A stretch of DNA of 64,000 nt, taken from assembly GCF_041397485.1 (NCBI RefSeq), contig NZ_JAWKWO010000005.1, positions 62,001 through 126,000 on the forward strand. The letters are read 5' to 3'. This stretch comes from Zhengella sp020637775. Lineage in GTDB: Bacteria > Pseudomonadota > Alphaproteobacteria > Rhizobiales > Rhizobiaceae. Below are positions 17,003 to 25,415 of the stretch, piece after piece. A model generated the notes under the pieces. It made no database searches, was not told the origin of the DNA, and saw only the letters and a program-made list of their open reading frames with translations. Numbering within the stretch: the stretch's first letter is position 1; every line of letters starts with the position of its first letter. Made by a program: the position numbers and the translations under genes.

Positions 17003-17664
17003 TGCGCGACAGGGCGCAGGTTGGCTGTGACGGAAGTGCGCACCATGTGCTCCACTTCATCGAGATTGATGCCCTTGGCGGGCAGGTCGTTCAGCACGAT
17101 GCCCTCGCCGATGGAGACCATGACCGCCATCAGCGTCTCGACCGAGACGGCGGGGCGGATCTGGCCTGCGGCTATGGCGGCCTGAATGCGCCTGAAGATC
17201 AGTTCATGGACCTGGCGCATCGAGCATTCGCAGGTCTCAAGCACGGAGGGATTGCGCAGCGCCTCTGCCCGGATCTCGGTGAACAGCGGAGCCATGTTGT
17301 TCTCATGGCTGACGCGCAGATGCGTCATCATCGCCTGAACGATCCCCTCGACGATGTCGGGATTGGCCAGGGCCTCCGCCAGCAGCGCGGCATCCTTCGT
17401 GCGATCGGCCTCGGCGATGGCTTCGATGATCGCTTCCTTGGAGGGGAAATAACGGTAGAGGGCGCCCGGACTCATCTCTGCCTCCTTGCAGATGTCGTGC
17501 ATGGAGGCGCCCTGAAAACCGGAGCGGACGAAGCATTTCTTGGCGGCATCGAGAATGCGCACGGTCTGCGCCTCGCGCCGCTCGGCGCGGGTCATGGGGC
17601 CCTGGCCCTCATCCTCGTCGTCTGCCAGGCCCATCGGACGTTGATTGGCGGTAGCGGTATCCAT
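16999..17664 (-). CDS. TetR/AcrR-family repressor of the RND operon
   Basis: A 221-residue one-component regulator. The N-terminal helix-turn-helix domain (about residues 30–85) includes ILDAAKKCFVRSGFQGASMH and the recognition helix SPGALYRYFPSKEAIIEAI; the C-terminal ligand/dimer domain is variable. It is the first gene of tetR–adaptor–RND, and a pair of near-palindromes sits 25–60 bp upstream, which fits autoregulation of the whole operon. The inducer is unknown. Confidence 0.92.
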   Translation of the reverse strand: MDTATANQRPMGLADDEDEGQGPMTRAERREAQTVRILDAAKKCFVRSGFQGASMHDICKEAEMSPGALYRYFPSKEAIIEAIAEADRTKDAALLAEALANPDIVEGIVQAMMTHLRVSHENNMAPLFTEIRAEALRNPSVLETCECSMRQVHELIFRRIQAAIAAGQIRPAVSVETLMAVMVSIGEGIVLNDLPAKGINLDEVEHMVRTSVTANLRPVAQ

Positions 17665-17688
17665 CAGCGCTTCGTAAAAATAGAGTGC

Positions 17689-17723
17689 GAACGTTCGTTC
17701 TCGCTATATGCGAACGATCATTC
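17689..17723. promoter_or_regulatory. Two-site TetR operator upstream of the RND operon
   Basis: GAACGTTCGTTC (17689–17700) and GAACGATCATTC (17712–17723) are each 12-bp near-palindromes (10 of 12 self-complementary positions). They lie 23 bp apart centre to centre, about two helical turns, between the tetR start and the 3' end of parC. Both are preceded by GC and followed by TCG. Confidence 0.65.
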
Positions 17724-17775
17724 TCGATGTCAACATTACGGCACACGAATGGTTTCGGTTCGGTTGCCCCGGCGG

Positions 17776-17814
17776 AAAAAACAGAAAAAATATCAAGGCC
17801 GGCTCAATGGCCGG
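17776..17814 (-). terminator. Terminator of parC
   Basis: On the minus strand, five bases past the parC stop, CCGGC–CATTGA–GCCGG (17814–17799) is followed after eight bases by TTTTTT, a two-base gap and another TTTTTT. Confidence 0.55.
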
Positions 17815-17819
17815 AAACG

Positions 17820-20072
17820 TCAGCCGAACTTGCCGGTGCGCGGGAAGCCCTTGGGCACCATGCGACCGGCGGCTGCGCGCGCGCCGGACCATTCGGCCAA
17901 ATCCGCTTCCGCGCGGGTAAAGACGCGCCCTGCACTATCGGTCCATGTCAGGCCGTCGGCAATCGCGAAGGTCTTGATGTCGGAGACGCCGCCATCCTTG
18001 AAGCGCTGCAGGCGAACGCCCTTGCCGCGCGTCATTTCCGGCACCTGGTCGAGCGGGAAAACCAGCAGCTTGCGGTTCTCGCCGACAATGGCGACATGGT
18101 CGCCGGAAACAGGAACGCAGAAGCGCGCCTCGTCAGGCGTCTTCACGTTCATCACCTGCTTGCCCTTGCGGGTATTGGCGACGACATCGGCTTCGGACAC
18201 GACGAAGCCGTTGCCCTCATGGGACACGACGAGCCGGCGCACCTGCGGATCGTGCACGAAGGCCGTGACGATGTCCTGGTCATTGTCCATGTCGACCATG
18301 ATGCGGATCGGCTCGCCATGGCCGCGTCCGCCGGGCAGCCGGTCTGCGCCGATGGTGTAGACCTTGCCGCCGGTCGTCAGCACGAGGATCTTGTCTGTTG
18401 TCTGGGCGTGGAAGGCCAGCTTCAGCTTGTCGCCATCCTTGAAGGAAAGGCCCGACCAGTCGGCCAGATGGCCCTTCATCGCGCGCAGCCAGCCCTTGTC
18501 CGACACGATGACGGTGACCGGCTCCTTCTCGATCATCGCCTGCTGGATGGCTTCCAGATCGCGTTCGGGCGCCTCGGCAAACGTTGTTCGGCGGCGGCCC
18601 AGTTCCGTGTCCGGGCCGAAGGTCTTGCGCACATCGGCCACTTCCCAGGCGACCGTCTTCCATTGAAGGGGTTCGGAATCCAGCAATTTGCCGATCTGCG
18701 CCTTCTCTTCCGTCAGGGCGTCGAACTCCTTGCGGATCTCGAACTCCTCCAGCTTGCGCAGGTTTCGCAGGCGCATGTTGAGAATGGCTTCGGCCTGGTT
18801 ATCGGTCAGCTCGAACGTGACCATCAACTGCTTTTTCGGCTCATCCTCCTCGCGGATGATGCGGATCACCTCGTCGATGTTCAGATAGGCGATCAGGTAG
18901 CCGCCAAGGATCTCCAGCCGGCGCTCAATGACGCCAAGGCGGTGCCGGGAGCGGCGGATCAGCACGTCCTTGCGGTGCTCCAGCCACTGTTTCAGCACCT
19001 CGCGCAGCGAAAGGACGTTCGGCACCTTGCCGTGGCTGAGCACGTTCATGTTCAGCGGAAAACGGCTTTCCAGCTCGGTCAGCTTGAACAGGGACTCCAT
19101 CAGCAGTTCGGGATCGACCGTACGGCTCTTGGGCACGAGAACGATGCGGATGTCCTCGGCGCTCTCGTCGCGTATGTCGTCGAGCAAAGGCAGTTTCTTG
19201 GCGATCAGCAGGTCGGCGATCTTCTCGATCAGGCGGGCCTTCTGCACCTGGTAGGGAATTTCGGTGACCACGATGACCCAGGTGCCGCGCCCGGCTTCCT
19301 CCTGGTGCCAGCGGGAGCGGACGCGAAAGCCGCCGCGCCCGGTATCGTAGGCCTCGGCAATCGCCGCCTTGCCATCGACGATGATGCCACCGGTCGGGAA
19401 ATCCGGTCCTGGCACGAACTGCATCAGGTCGCCGTTGGTGGCATCGGGATGTTCGATGAGATGCAGGGCCGCATCGCAGATCTCGGCGGCGTTGTGCGGC
19501 GGGATGTTGGTCGCCATGCCCACGGCAATGCCGGACGCGCCATTGGCCAGCAGGTTCGGAAAGGCGCCCGGCAGGACGACGGGTTCCTCGTCCTCCTCGT
19601 TGTAGGTGAGGCGGAAATCGACCGAATCCTCGGTGATGCCCTCCAGCAGCAGCGCCGCGACATCGGTCATGCGCGCCTCGGTATAGCGCATGGCGGCGGC
19701 GTTATCGCCATCTATGTTGCCGAAATTGCCCTGGCCATCGACCAGCGGGTAGCGCACGGCGAAGCTCTGGGCGAGGCGCACCAGCGCGTCGTAGATCGCC
19801 TGGTCGCCATGGGGATGGAACTTGCCCATGACATCGCCGACGATGCGCGCGCATTTGGCAAAGCCGCGATCCGGGTCGAGGCGCAGCAGGCGCATGGCAT
19901 GCATGATGCGCCTGTGTACCGGTTTCAGCCCGTCGCGGACGTCGGGCAGCGCACGGTGCATGATGGTCGACAGCGCATAGGCCAGGTAGCGCTCCTCAAG
20001 GGCGCGCTTCAGGTCGACCGATTCAATGTCCTTGCCGTCGCCCCCGCCGGGCGGATTGAGGCTTTTTCCCAT
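17820..20072 (-). CDS. parC: DNA topoisomerase IV subunit A
   Basis: The breakage-reunion subunit of the enzyme that decatenates daughter chromosomes, acting with ParE. The 750-residue length fits ParC better than GyrA (~900). The N-terminal domain contains PDVRDGLKPVHRR (43–55), KFHPHGDQAIYDALVR (quinolone-pocket region) and the catalytic Tyr130 in AAAMRYTEARM. The C-terminal part carries degenerate beta-pinwheel blades (about 500–740) and lacks a clear GyrA-box (QRRGGKG), which also supports ParC. It is divergent from the secreted hypothetical at 20276. Confidence 0.95.
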   Translation of the reverse strand: MGKSLNPPGGGDGKDIESVDLKRALEERYLAYALSTIMHRALPDVRDGLKPVHRRIMHAMRLLRLDPDRGFAKCARIVGDVMGKFHPHGDQAIYDALVRLAQSFAVRYPLVDGQGNFGNIDGDNAAAMRYTEARMTDVAALLLEGITEDSVDFRLTYNEEDEEPVVLPGAFPNLLANGASGIAVGMATNIPPHNAAEICDAALHLIEHPDATNGDLMQFVPGPDFPTGGIIVDGKAAIAEAYDTGRGGFRVRSRWHQEEAGRGTWVIVVTEIPYQVQKARLIEKIADLLIAKKLPLLDDIRDESAEDIRIVLVPKSRTVDPELLMESLFKLTELESRFPLNMNVLSHGKVPNVLSLREVLKQWLEHRKDVLIRRSRHRLGVIERRLEILGGYLIAYLNIDEVIRIIREEDEPKKQLMVTFELTDNQAEAILNMRLRNLRKLEEFEIRKEFDALTEEKAQIGKLLDSEPLQWKTVAWEVADVRKTFGPDTELGRRRTTFAEAPERDLEAIQQAMIEKEPVTVIVSDKGWLRAMKGHLADWSGLSFKDGDKLKLAFHAQTTDKILVLTTGGKVYTIGADRLPGGRGHGEPIRIMVDMDNDQDIVTAFVHDPQVRRLVVSHEGNGFVVSEADVVANTRKGKQVMNVKTPDEARFCVPVSGDHVAIVGENRKLLVFPLDQVPEMTRGKGVRLQRFKDGGVSDIKTFAIADGLTWTDSAGRVFTRAEADLAEWSGARAAAGRMVPKGFPRTGKFG

Positions 20073-20275
20073 GGTTCCCGGTTACAGAAAGCGGTGATTC
20101 GGGGCAAGAGCGCCAAGCGTTTCAGCGCCTGTGGCGGGGATCACATGCCAGGTGGTCAAAAATAAACTACACTGCCAGTGAAAACTGGACGTGTCCGTTG
20201 ATCCCGTAGACTCTTCGGCCCGAACCCTTTCACATTCCAGCCGGCGCCCCCGGCTGGCCACCAGAGGAAATCGAC

Positions 20276-21472
20276 ATGACCCGACCGCTTCTGAAATCCG
20301 CCAGTGCGCTGGCATTGCTTTGCATCCTTCCGGTCCAGGCCTGGGCGGCAGCGGACGCGCAGGCGCTGGCCGACGCGCTCAAGCGGCAGTTCGACAAGAA
20401 CGGCACCGCGCTGACGATCGGTTCTGCCACCGCCGAAGGCGACGACGTCATCCTGAGCGATGTCTCGATCAAGCCGGGCGAGGCGAACGCGGCGCAGATG
20501 GAGGAAATCCGCCTGGAGGACGTGAGCGAAAGCGAGACCGGGTTCCGCATCGGCACGATAGCCGCGCCGGAATTCTCCATGACGAAGGATGGCAAGACGC
20601 TGGATTTCGGCGGCGCATCCATCACCGGCCTTCAGGTGCCCAAGGAGAACGAGACAGACCCGGTGCGCAAATTGTCCGTGCTTGTCGAAGGCGCCACGAT
20701 GGGTCCGGTGCGTGTGTCCGAAGGCGATGCGACCATCTTCAGCATGGACGGCATCGACTACACGGCCAGCGCTTATGTGGCCGGTGAACCGCTGCTGACC
20801 GAAATGAAGGTGACCGGCCTTCAGGGCGACATGACGAAACTGCCGGACGAGAAATCGCGCGCGGTCATGCAGGCGCTGGGCTATTCCACACTGTCGGGCG
20901 ACATGACGATGAAGGGAAGCTGGAATCCGGCGGACGGGCGCATGCAGATCAACGAATGGATGCTGGATGTCACCGACGCGGCGGCGCTCAACATCACCAT
21001 GGATCTCAGCGGGTTCACCACGGACCTGATCCGCCAGATGCAGGAAATCACCGCCAAGCGCGACAGCGGCGAGATGAACGAGCAGGCCATGGGCTTCGCC
21101 ATGATGGGCCTGATGCAGCAACTTTCCTTCAACGGCGCGCAAATCGCGCTCGACGATGCCTCGCTGACCGGAAGGGTGCTCGATTTCGTGGCCGCCCAGC
21201 AGGGCGCCAGGCGCGCAGACGTGGTGAACATGGCCAAGGGCATGATGCCGATCCTGCTCTCGCGGCTTCAGAACCCCGCTTTCGCCAGCATGGTCGCAGG
21301 CGCGGTCAGCGACTATCTGGACGATCCGCAATCGCTGACGGTAACGGCCGCGCCCGATGCCCCGGTGCCTGCGCCGCAGATCATGGGGGCGGCCATGGGC
21401 GCGCCGCAAACCATTCCCGATGTTCTCAACGTCACCGTGGAAGCCAATACGTGCGGCACGATCACCTGCTGA
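20276..21472 (+). CDS. Secreted protein of unknown function
   Basis: A 398-residue protein with a clear Sec signal peptide (SALALLCILPVQAWA, cleavage near residue 24). The rest is polar and acidic, with alternating beta-like segments (SDVSIKPGEANA, MDGIDYTASAYV, GDMTMKGSWNPADGRM) and a Met/Ala-rich helical stretch near residues 250–330. It ends in two Cys residues (NTCGTITC). No catalytic motif or known domain is recognised; the beta repeats recall lipid-binding or AsmA/DUF945-like periplasmic proteins, but that is a weak resemblance. A shared terminator lies 28 bp downstream. Confidence 0.75.
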   Translation: MTRPLLKSASALALLCILPVQAWAAADAQALADALKRQFDKNGTALTIGSATAEGDDVILSDVSIKPGEANAAQMEEIRLEDVSESETGFRIGTIAAPEFSMTKDGKTLDFGGASITGLQVPKENETDPVRKLSVLVEGATMGPVRVSEGDATIFSMDGIDYTASAYVAGEPLLTEMKVTGLQGDMTKLPDEKSRAVMQALGYSTLSGDMTMKGSWNPADGRMQINEWMLDVTDAAALNITMDLSGFTTDLIRQMQEITAKRDSGEMNEQAMGFAMMGLMQQLSFNGAQIALDDASLTGRVLDFVAAQQGARRADVVNMAKGMMPILLSRLQNPAFASMVAGAVSDYLDDPQSLTVTAAPDAPVPAPQIMGAAMGAPQTIPDVLNVTVEANTCGTITC

Positions 21473-21500
21473 GAGGCCGGTTCTCAGCGCGATGACAAAG

Positions 21501-21530
21501 GCCCGGCGGCGCAATCCGCCGGGCTTCTTT
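21501..21530. terminator. Bidirectional terminator
   Basis: GCCCGGCGG (21501–21509) pairs with CCGCCGGGC (21516–21524), followed on the plus strand by TTCTTT. It sits between the converging secreted-protein and pcp genes and abuts the pcp stop. Confidence 0.85.
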
Positions 21531-22165
21531 CATTCCCGCAATGCGATCCATTCGCGGATGCAGGTTTCGAGGATGATCCGCGTGCCGCGCAAAGCCGCGT
21601 CGTGCGTCAGCCATTGGCCTTCGCCGACATCGGGGCCGACATCGGGGCTCACATGGGGAATGTGCACGAAGCCGCTCATCGCCTGTGCCAGCGGGCGGCA
21701 GCGGCCGGAGCAGGACAGATGAAAAACGTGGTTGCACAAATAGCCGCCGGCATCGTGCGACCACTCGACGGGTAGGCCGGCGGCCAGAAGCGCGGCATGA
21801 ATGGAAACAAGCGGCAATTGTGAAACGGCGGGTGCCTCGGCATCCAGCGCCTCTGGCGCTCCCTGCCCCGCATTGTCCGCCTTGCCGCGATCCTGAAGAT
21901 GGCTTGCCACCCGTTCAAGACGGAAGCCTCTTGCCGATGCCGCAAGGCCGAAATGGATGGCGATATCCGGCGCGGCCGCCATGGCTGCGGCCTCCAGGGC
22001 CGGGCCGGCTTTCGCATAATCGACCGGCAGGACCGCGGCGGACAGAGCCGCCGCGACGGGGCTGGGGCTGCCCACGAGCGCGGCCACCAGCCATTCGGTC
22101 GGATTTTCCGGCGCGCCGGGAAACGGGCCGAAGCCAGTGACCAGAACGCGTGGGGCCTGCGTCAT
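21530..22165 (-). CDS. pcp: Pyroglutamyl-peptidase I (C15 family)
   Basis: Removes N-terminal pyroglutamate from peptides (cytosolic cysteine peptidase). The 211-residue length is typical. It starts RVLVTGFGPFPGAPENP, the family signature for the substrate pocket. The triad is visible: E84 in RLERVA, C144 in DAGGYLCNHVF and H168 in FVHIPH. Its start overlaps the aspS stop by four bases (22162–22165), so it is the second gene of an aspS–pcp operon, which ends at the bidirectional terminator. Confidence 0.9.
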   Translation of the reverse strand: MTQAPRVLVTGFGPFPGAPENPTEWLVAALVGSPSPVAAALSAAVLPVDYAKAGPALEAAAMAAAPDIAIHFGLAASARGFRLERVASHLQDRGKADNAGQGAPEALDAEAPAVSQLPLVSIHAALLAAGLPVEWSHDAGGYLCNHVFHLSCSGRCRPLAQAMSGFVHIPHVSPDVGPDVGEGQWLTHDAALRGTRIILETCIREWIALRE

Positions 22166-23949
22166 TCCTTGGCAGGCGCCACCGTGCGCAGGTGCAGTTC
22201 GCGCAACTGCGCCGGCGAGGCCTCGGACGGCGCGCCCATCAGCAGGTCCTGGGCCTGCTGGTTCATCGGGAAGAGCGTGACCTCGCGCAGGTTCTTGGCG
22301 CCGGCCAGCAGCATGACGATGCGGTCCACGCCGGCTGCCATGCCGCCATGGGGCGGCGCGCCATAGTGGAAGGCGCGGTAGAGGCCGCCAAAGCGCTCCT
22401 CGACCACCGAGGCATCAAGCCCGACAATGCCGAAGGCCTTGACCATGACTTCCGGCAGGTGGTTGCGGATGCCGCCCGATGCGATTTCAAAGCCATTGCA
22501 GACAAGGTCATACTGCCAGGCCTTGATTGCCAGCGGATCCTCGTTTTCCAGCGCACCCAGGCCGCCGCGCGGCATGGTGAAGGGGTTGTGGCCGAAATCG
22601 ACCTTCTTGTTGTCCTCGTCCCACTCGAAGAAGGGGAAATCGACAATCCAGGCGAGCGCGAAACGGTCGCGGTCGACAAGATCGAGATCCTCGCCGACGC
22701 GGGTGCGAGCATCGCCGGCAAAGCCGGCAAATTTCTTCGGATCGCCGGCAGCAAAGAAGCAGGCATCGCCGGCCTTCAGGCCGAGTTGCAGGCGGATGGC
22801 CTCGGTGCGTTCCTCGCCGATATTCTTGGCAATGGGACCGGCGCCTTCCAGCTTGCCGCCTTCCTCGCGCCAGAAGATGTAGCCCAGGCCCGGCTGGCCC
22901 TGGCCCTGCGCCCAGGAATTCATGCGGTCGCAGAAGGCGCGCGAGCCGCCGGTCGGCGCGGGAATGGCCCAGACAGCGCCCGTGGGCGAATTGGCGAGGA
23001 TGTTGGCGAAGACCTTGAAGCCGGAACCGCGGAAATGTTCCGAGACATCTTCCATGATGATCGGGTTGCGCAGGTCGGGCTTGTCGGAGCCGTATTTCGC
23101 GATCGCCTCGTCATAGGGAATGCGCGGAAACTCGGCCGTCACCGGCTTGCCGTCGGCAAAGGCCTCGAAGACCTTGCGCAGGACCGGCTCCATCGTGCCG
23201 AGGATGTCGTCCTGCTCGACAAAGCTCATTTCGAGGTCGAGCTGGTAGAATTCGCCCGGCAGGCGGTCGGCGCGCGGATCCTCGTCGCGGAAGCAGGGCG
23301 CGATCTGGAAATAGCGGTCGAAGCCCGACATCATCAGCAGCTGCTTGTACTGCTGCGGCGCCTGCGGCAGGGCGTAGAACTTGTTGGCATGAATGCGGCT
23401 CGGCACCAGGAAGTCGCGCGCACCCTCCGGCGACGACGCCGTGAGAATGGGCGTGGAGAATTCATTGAAACCGGCGTCCTCCATCAGGCGGCGCATCTCG
23501 CGGATGATGCGCGTGCGCAGCATGATGTTGTTGTGCAGCGTCTCGCGGCGCAGGTCGAGGAAGCGGTAGCGCAGGCGAATATCCTCCGGATAGTCCGGCT
23601 CGCCAAAGACCGGCAGCGGCAGTTCCGCAGCCTTGGAAAGTACCTCGATCTCGGCGGCGAAAACCTCGATCGCGCCGGTCGGCAGGTTGGGATTGACCGC
23701 TTCGGGCGCGCGCGCCTTTACCGTGCCGTCAACGCGGATCACCCATTCGCCGCGCACGGTCTCGGCCACCTTGAAGGCCGGCGAATCCGGATCGGCGACA
23801 ACCTGGGTGATGCCGAAATGGTCGCGCAGGTCGATGAAGAGCACGCCGCCATGGTCGCGTACGCGATGAACCCAGCCGGAAAGGCGGACGGTGGAGCCGG
23901 TATCGGCTTGGCGGAGGGCGGCACAAGTGTGGCTGCGATAGCGGTGCAT
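22162..23949 (-). CDS. aspS: Aspartyl-tRNA synthetase, probably non-discriminating (Asp/Asn)
   Basis: Charges tRNA-Asp with Asp. The 595-residue bacterial-type class IIb enzyme has an N-terminal OB anticodon domain (about 1–105), class II motif 2 (RYFQIAPCFRDEDPRADR), a GAD insertion (about 295–410) and motif 3 (GGMAAGVDRIVMLL). The open frame extends upstream to 24384, but the family N-terminus (MHRYRSHTCAALR) begins at 23949, and an upstream extension would overlap divergent rnd. In the OB domain, RDHG and RGEWVIRV carry His and Gly where discriminating E. coli enzyme has Leu and Asn; that pair marks non-discriminating AspRS that also makes Asp-tRNA-Asn for GatCAB. Confidence 0.95.
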   Translation of the reverse strand: MHRYRSHTCAALRQADTGSTVRLSGWVHRVRDHGGVLFIDLRDHFGITQVVADPDSPAFKVAETVRGEWVIRVDGTVKARAPEAVNPNLPTGAIEVFAAEIEVLSKAAELPLPVFGEPDYPEDIRLRYRFLDLRRETLHNNIMLRTRIIREMRRLMEDAGFNEFSTPILTASSPEGARDFLVPSRIHANKFYALPQAPQQYKQLLMMSGFDRYFQIAPCFRDEDPRADRLPGEFYQLDLEMSFVEQDDILGTMEPVLRKVFEAFADGKPVTAEFPRIPYDEAIAKYGSDKPDLRNPIIMEDVSEHFRGSGFKVFANILANSPTGAVWAIPAPTGGSRAFCDRMNSWAQGQGQPGLGYIFWREEGGKLEGAGPIAKNIGEERTEAIRLQLGLKAGDACFFAAGDPKKFAGFAGDARTRVGEDLDLVDRDRFALAWIVDFPFFEWDEDNKKVDFGHNPFTMPRGGLGALENEDPLAIKAWQYDLVCNGFEIASGGIRNHLPEVMVKAFGIVGLDASVVEERFGGLYRAFHYGAPPHGGMAAGVDRIVMLLAGAKNLREVTLFPMNQQAQDLLMGAPSEASPAQLRELHLRTVAPAKE

Positions 23950-24157
23950 GAAGATCAGGTCCGGTTGTGGCTTGTCTTGGAAGGGCGTCCGCGGCCGATG
24001 GGGACGGACCGGCGCCCGGCAAAAAATCCGCGCGAAAAGCGCATGGGCGAGCCTGTTTGTCAAGGTTTGCGCATGCAAAGCACCCCGCCTGACTTGACTC
24101 GCGGACCCGCAACGCGAATAGACGGCTATCCATTTCCCATCCGGACGTCCTGTCTCC

Positions 24158-25312
24158 ATGCATGTGATCACCTCAACTGCCGAACTGGAAGCCGTCTGCA
24201 CTTCGATGGCAAAGTGCGATTTCGTGACCGTGGACACCGAATTCATACGCGAAACCACCTTCTGGCCGGAACTCTGCCTGATCCAGATGGCAACGGTGGA
24301 AGAAACCGCGCTTGTCGATCCGCTGGCCGAGGGCATGGATCTCGCCCCGTTCTTCCGGCTGATGGGCGATGAAGGCATCCTCAAGGTGTTTCATGCCGCG
24401 CGCCAGGATATCGAGATCATCGTCAAGATGGGCGATCTGGTGCCCCATCCGGTGTTCGATACGCAGGTGGCGGCGATGGTCTGCGGCTTCGGCGATTCGG
24501 TCTCCTATGACCAGCTTGTCCAGAAGATCACCCGCGCGCAGATCGACAAGTCGTCCCGCTTCACCGACTGGCGCCGCAGGCCGCTTTCCGACAAGCAGCT
24601 TTCCTACGCGCTGGCCGACGTGACGCATCTGCGCGATGTCTATGCCCATCTGGCCGCCGAACTGGAGCGCGAGAACCGCGCCCACTGGCTGAAGGAGGAG
24701 ATGGATGTCCTGACCGCGCGCGAAACCTATGAACTGCACCCGGACGACGCCTGGAAGCGGCTGAAGATGCGCGTGCGCAAGCCGCTGGAACTGGCGGTGA
24801 TGCAGAAGGTGGCCGCATGGCGCGAGCGCGAGGCGCGCAACCGCAATGTTCCGCGCGGACGCATCATCAAGGACGACGGAATCTACGAGATCGCCCAGCA
24901 GCGCCCGGAGACCGTCGAGGCGCTCGGCCGGCTGCGCTCGATCCCGAAGGGCTGGGAGCGCTCCGCCGCCGCCCAGGGCATTCTCGAAGCGGTCAAGGAA
25001 GCGCTCGCCATACCGCGTGACGACCTGCCGCGCATTCCGCGCCCCAACCAGCAGCCGGAAGGCACCGGCGCGGCGACGGAATTGCTCAAGGTGCTGCTCA
25101 AGCAGGTGGCCGAGCAGGAAGGCGTGGCGGCCAAGGTCCTTGCCACGTCCGACGACATCGAGAAGCTGGCCGGCGAAGGCGAAAAGGCCGATGTGCCGGC
25201 GCTGCACGGCTGGCGGCGCGAAGCCTTTGGCGAGAAGGCGCTGAAACTCATTCGCGGTGAGATCGGCATCCGGTTCGAGAACCGCAAGGTGCAGGTGTTC
25301 GACATTTCCTGA
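24158..25312 (+). CDS. rnd: Ribonuclease D
   Basis: A 3'-5' exoribonuclease for tRNA and other stable RNA maturation (cytosol). At 384 residues it is standard. The DEDDy catalytic residues are visible: D26 and E28 in FVTVDTEFIRE, D84 in FHAARQDIEI, and Y150/D154 in SYALADVTHL. An HRDC domain follows around residues 200–290 (VAAWREREARNRNVPRGRI). It is divergent from aspS and converges on ppx across a tandem repeat. Confidence 0.95.
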   Translation: MHVITSTAELEAVCTSMAKCDFVTVDTEFIRETTFWPELCLIQMATVEETALVDPLAEGMDLAPFFRLMGDEGILKVFHAARQDIEIIVKMGDLVPHPVFDTQVAAMVCGFGDSVSYDQLVQKITRAQIDKSSRFTDWRRRPLSDKQLSYALADVTHLRDVYAHLAAELERENRAHWLKEEMDVLTARETYELHPDDAWKRLKMRVRKPLELAVMQKVAAWREREARNRNVPRGRIIKDDGIYEIAQQRPETVEALGRLRSIPKGWERSAAAQGILEAVKEALAIPRDDLPRIPRPNQQPEGTGAATELLKVLLKQVAEQEGVAAKVLATSDDIEKLAGEGEKADVPALHGWRREAFGEKALKLIRGEIGIRFENRKVQVFDIS

Positions 25313-25331
25313 CCACGGTCTTGCCTGGCCT

Positions 25332-25415
25332 CCGCGTCACCGGGCGACGGGCATCCCCGCGTCACTGAGCGCAAACCTGTCCCGCGTCACGGCGCGACGA
25401 CCTGCCCCGCGTCAC
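25332..25415. repeat. Four-copy 25-bp tandem repeat overlapping the ppx stop codon
   Basis: CCGCGTCAC occurs at 25332, 25357, 25382 and 25407, exactly 25 bp apart. The flanking bases are partly conserved (GCGACG in copies 1, 3 and 4). The last copy contains the ppx stop (TCA on this strand, 25412–25414). The unit length is not a multiple of three. It fills most of the gap between convergent rnd and ppx and looks like repeated duplication of the ppx 3' end. Confidence 0.85.

Noticed and set aside
22150..24372. 740-codon open frame on the plus strand opposite aspS
   Set aside because: It is the GC-driven antisense shadow of aspS; its translation has no recognisable family and it overlaps a certain gene along its full length. 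Similar long shadows opposite parC (17685–20165), ppk1 (26965–29031), RND (12504–14465) and the Rieske/GS genes (40998–43337) were rejected for the same reason.
23950..24384. N-terminal extension of aspS
   Set aside because: The frame is open, but the extension is not part of the family protein and would overlap the divergent rnd gene; the conserved AspRS N-terminus begins at 23949.
25332..25415. Short regular repeats considered as a CRISPR array
   Set aside because: Only four units with a 25-bp period, a 9-bp invariant core, no unique spacers of normal length and no cas genes; this is a simple tandem repeat.
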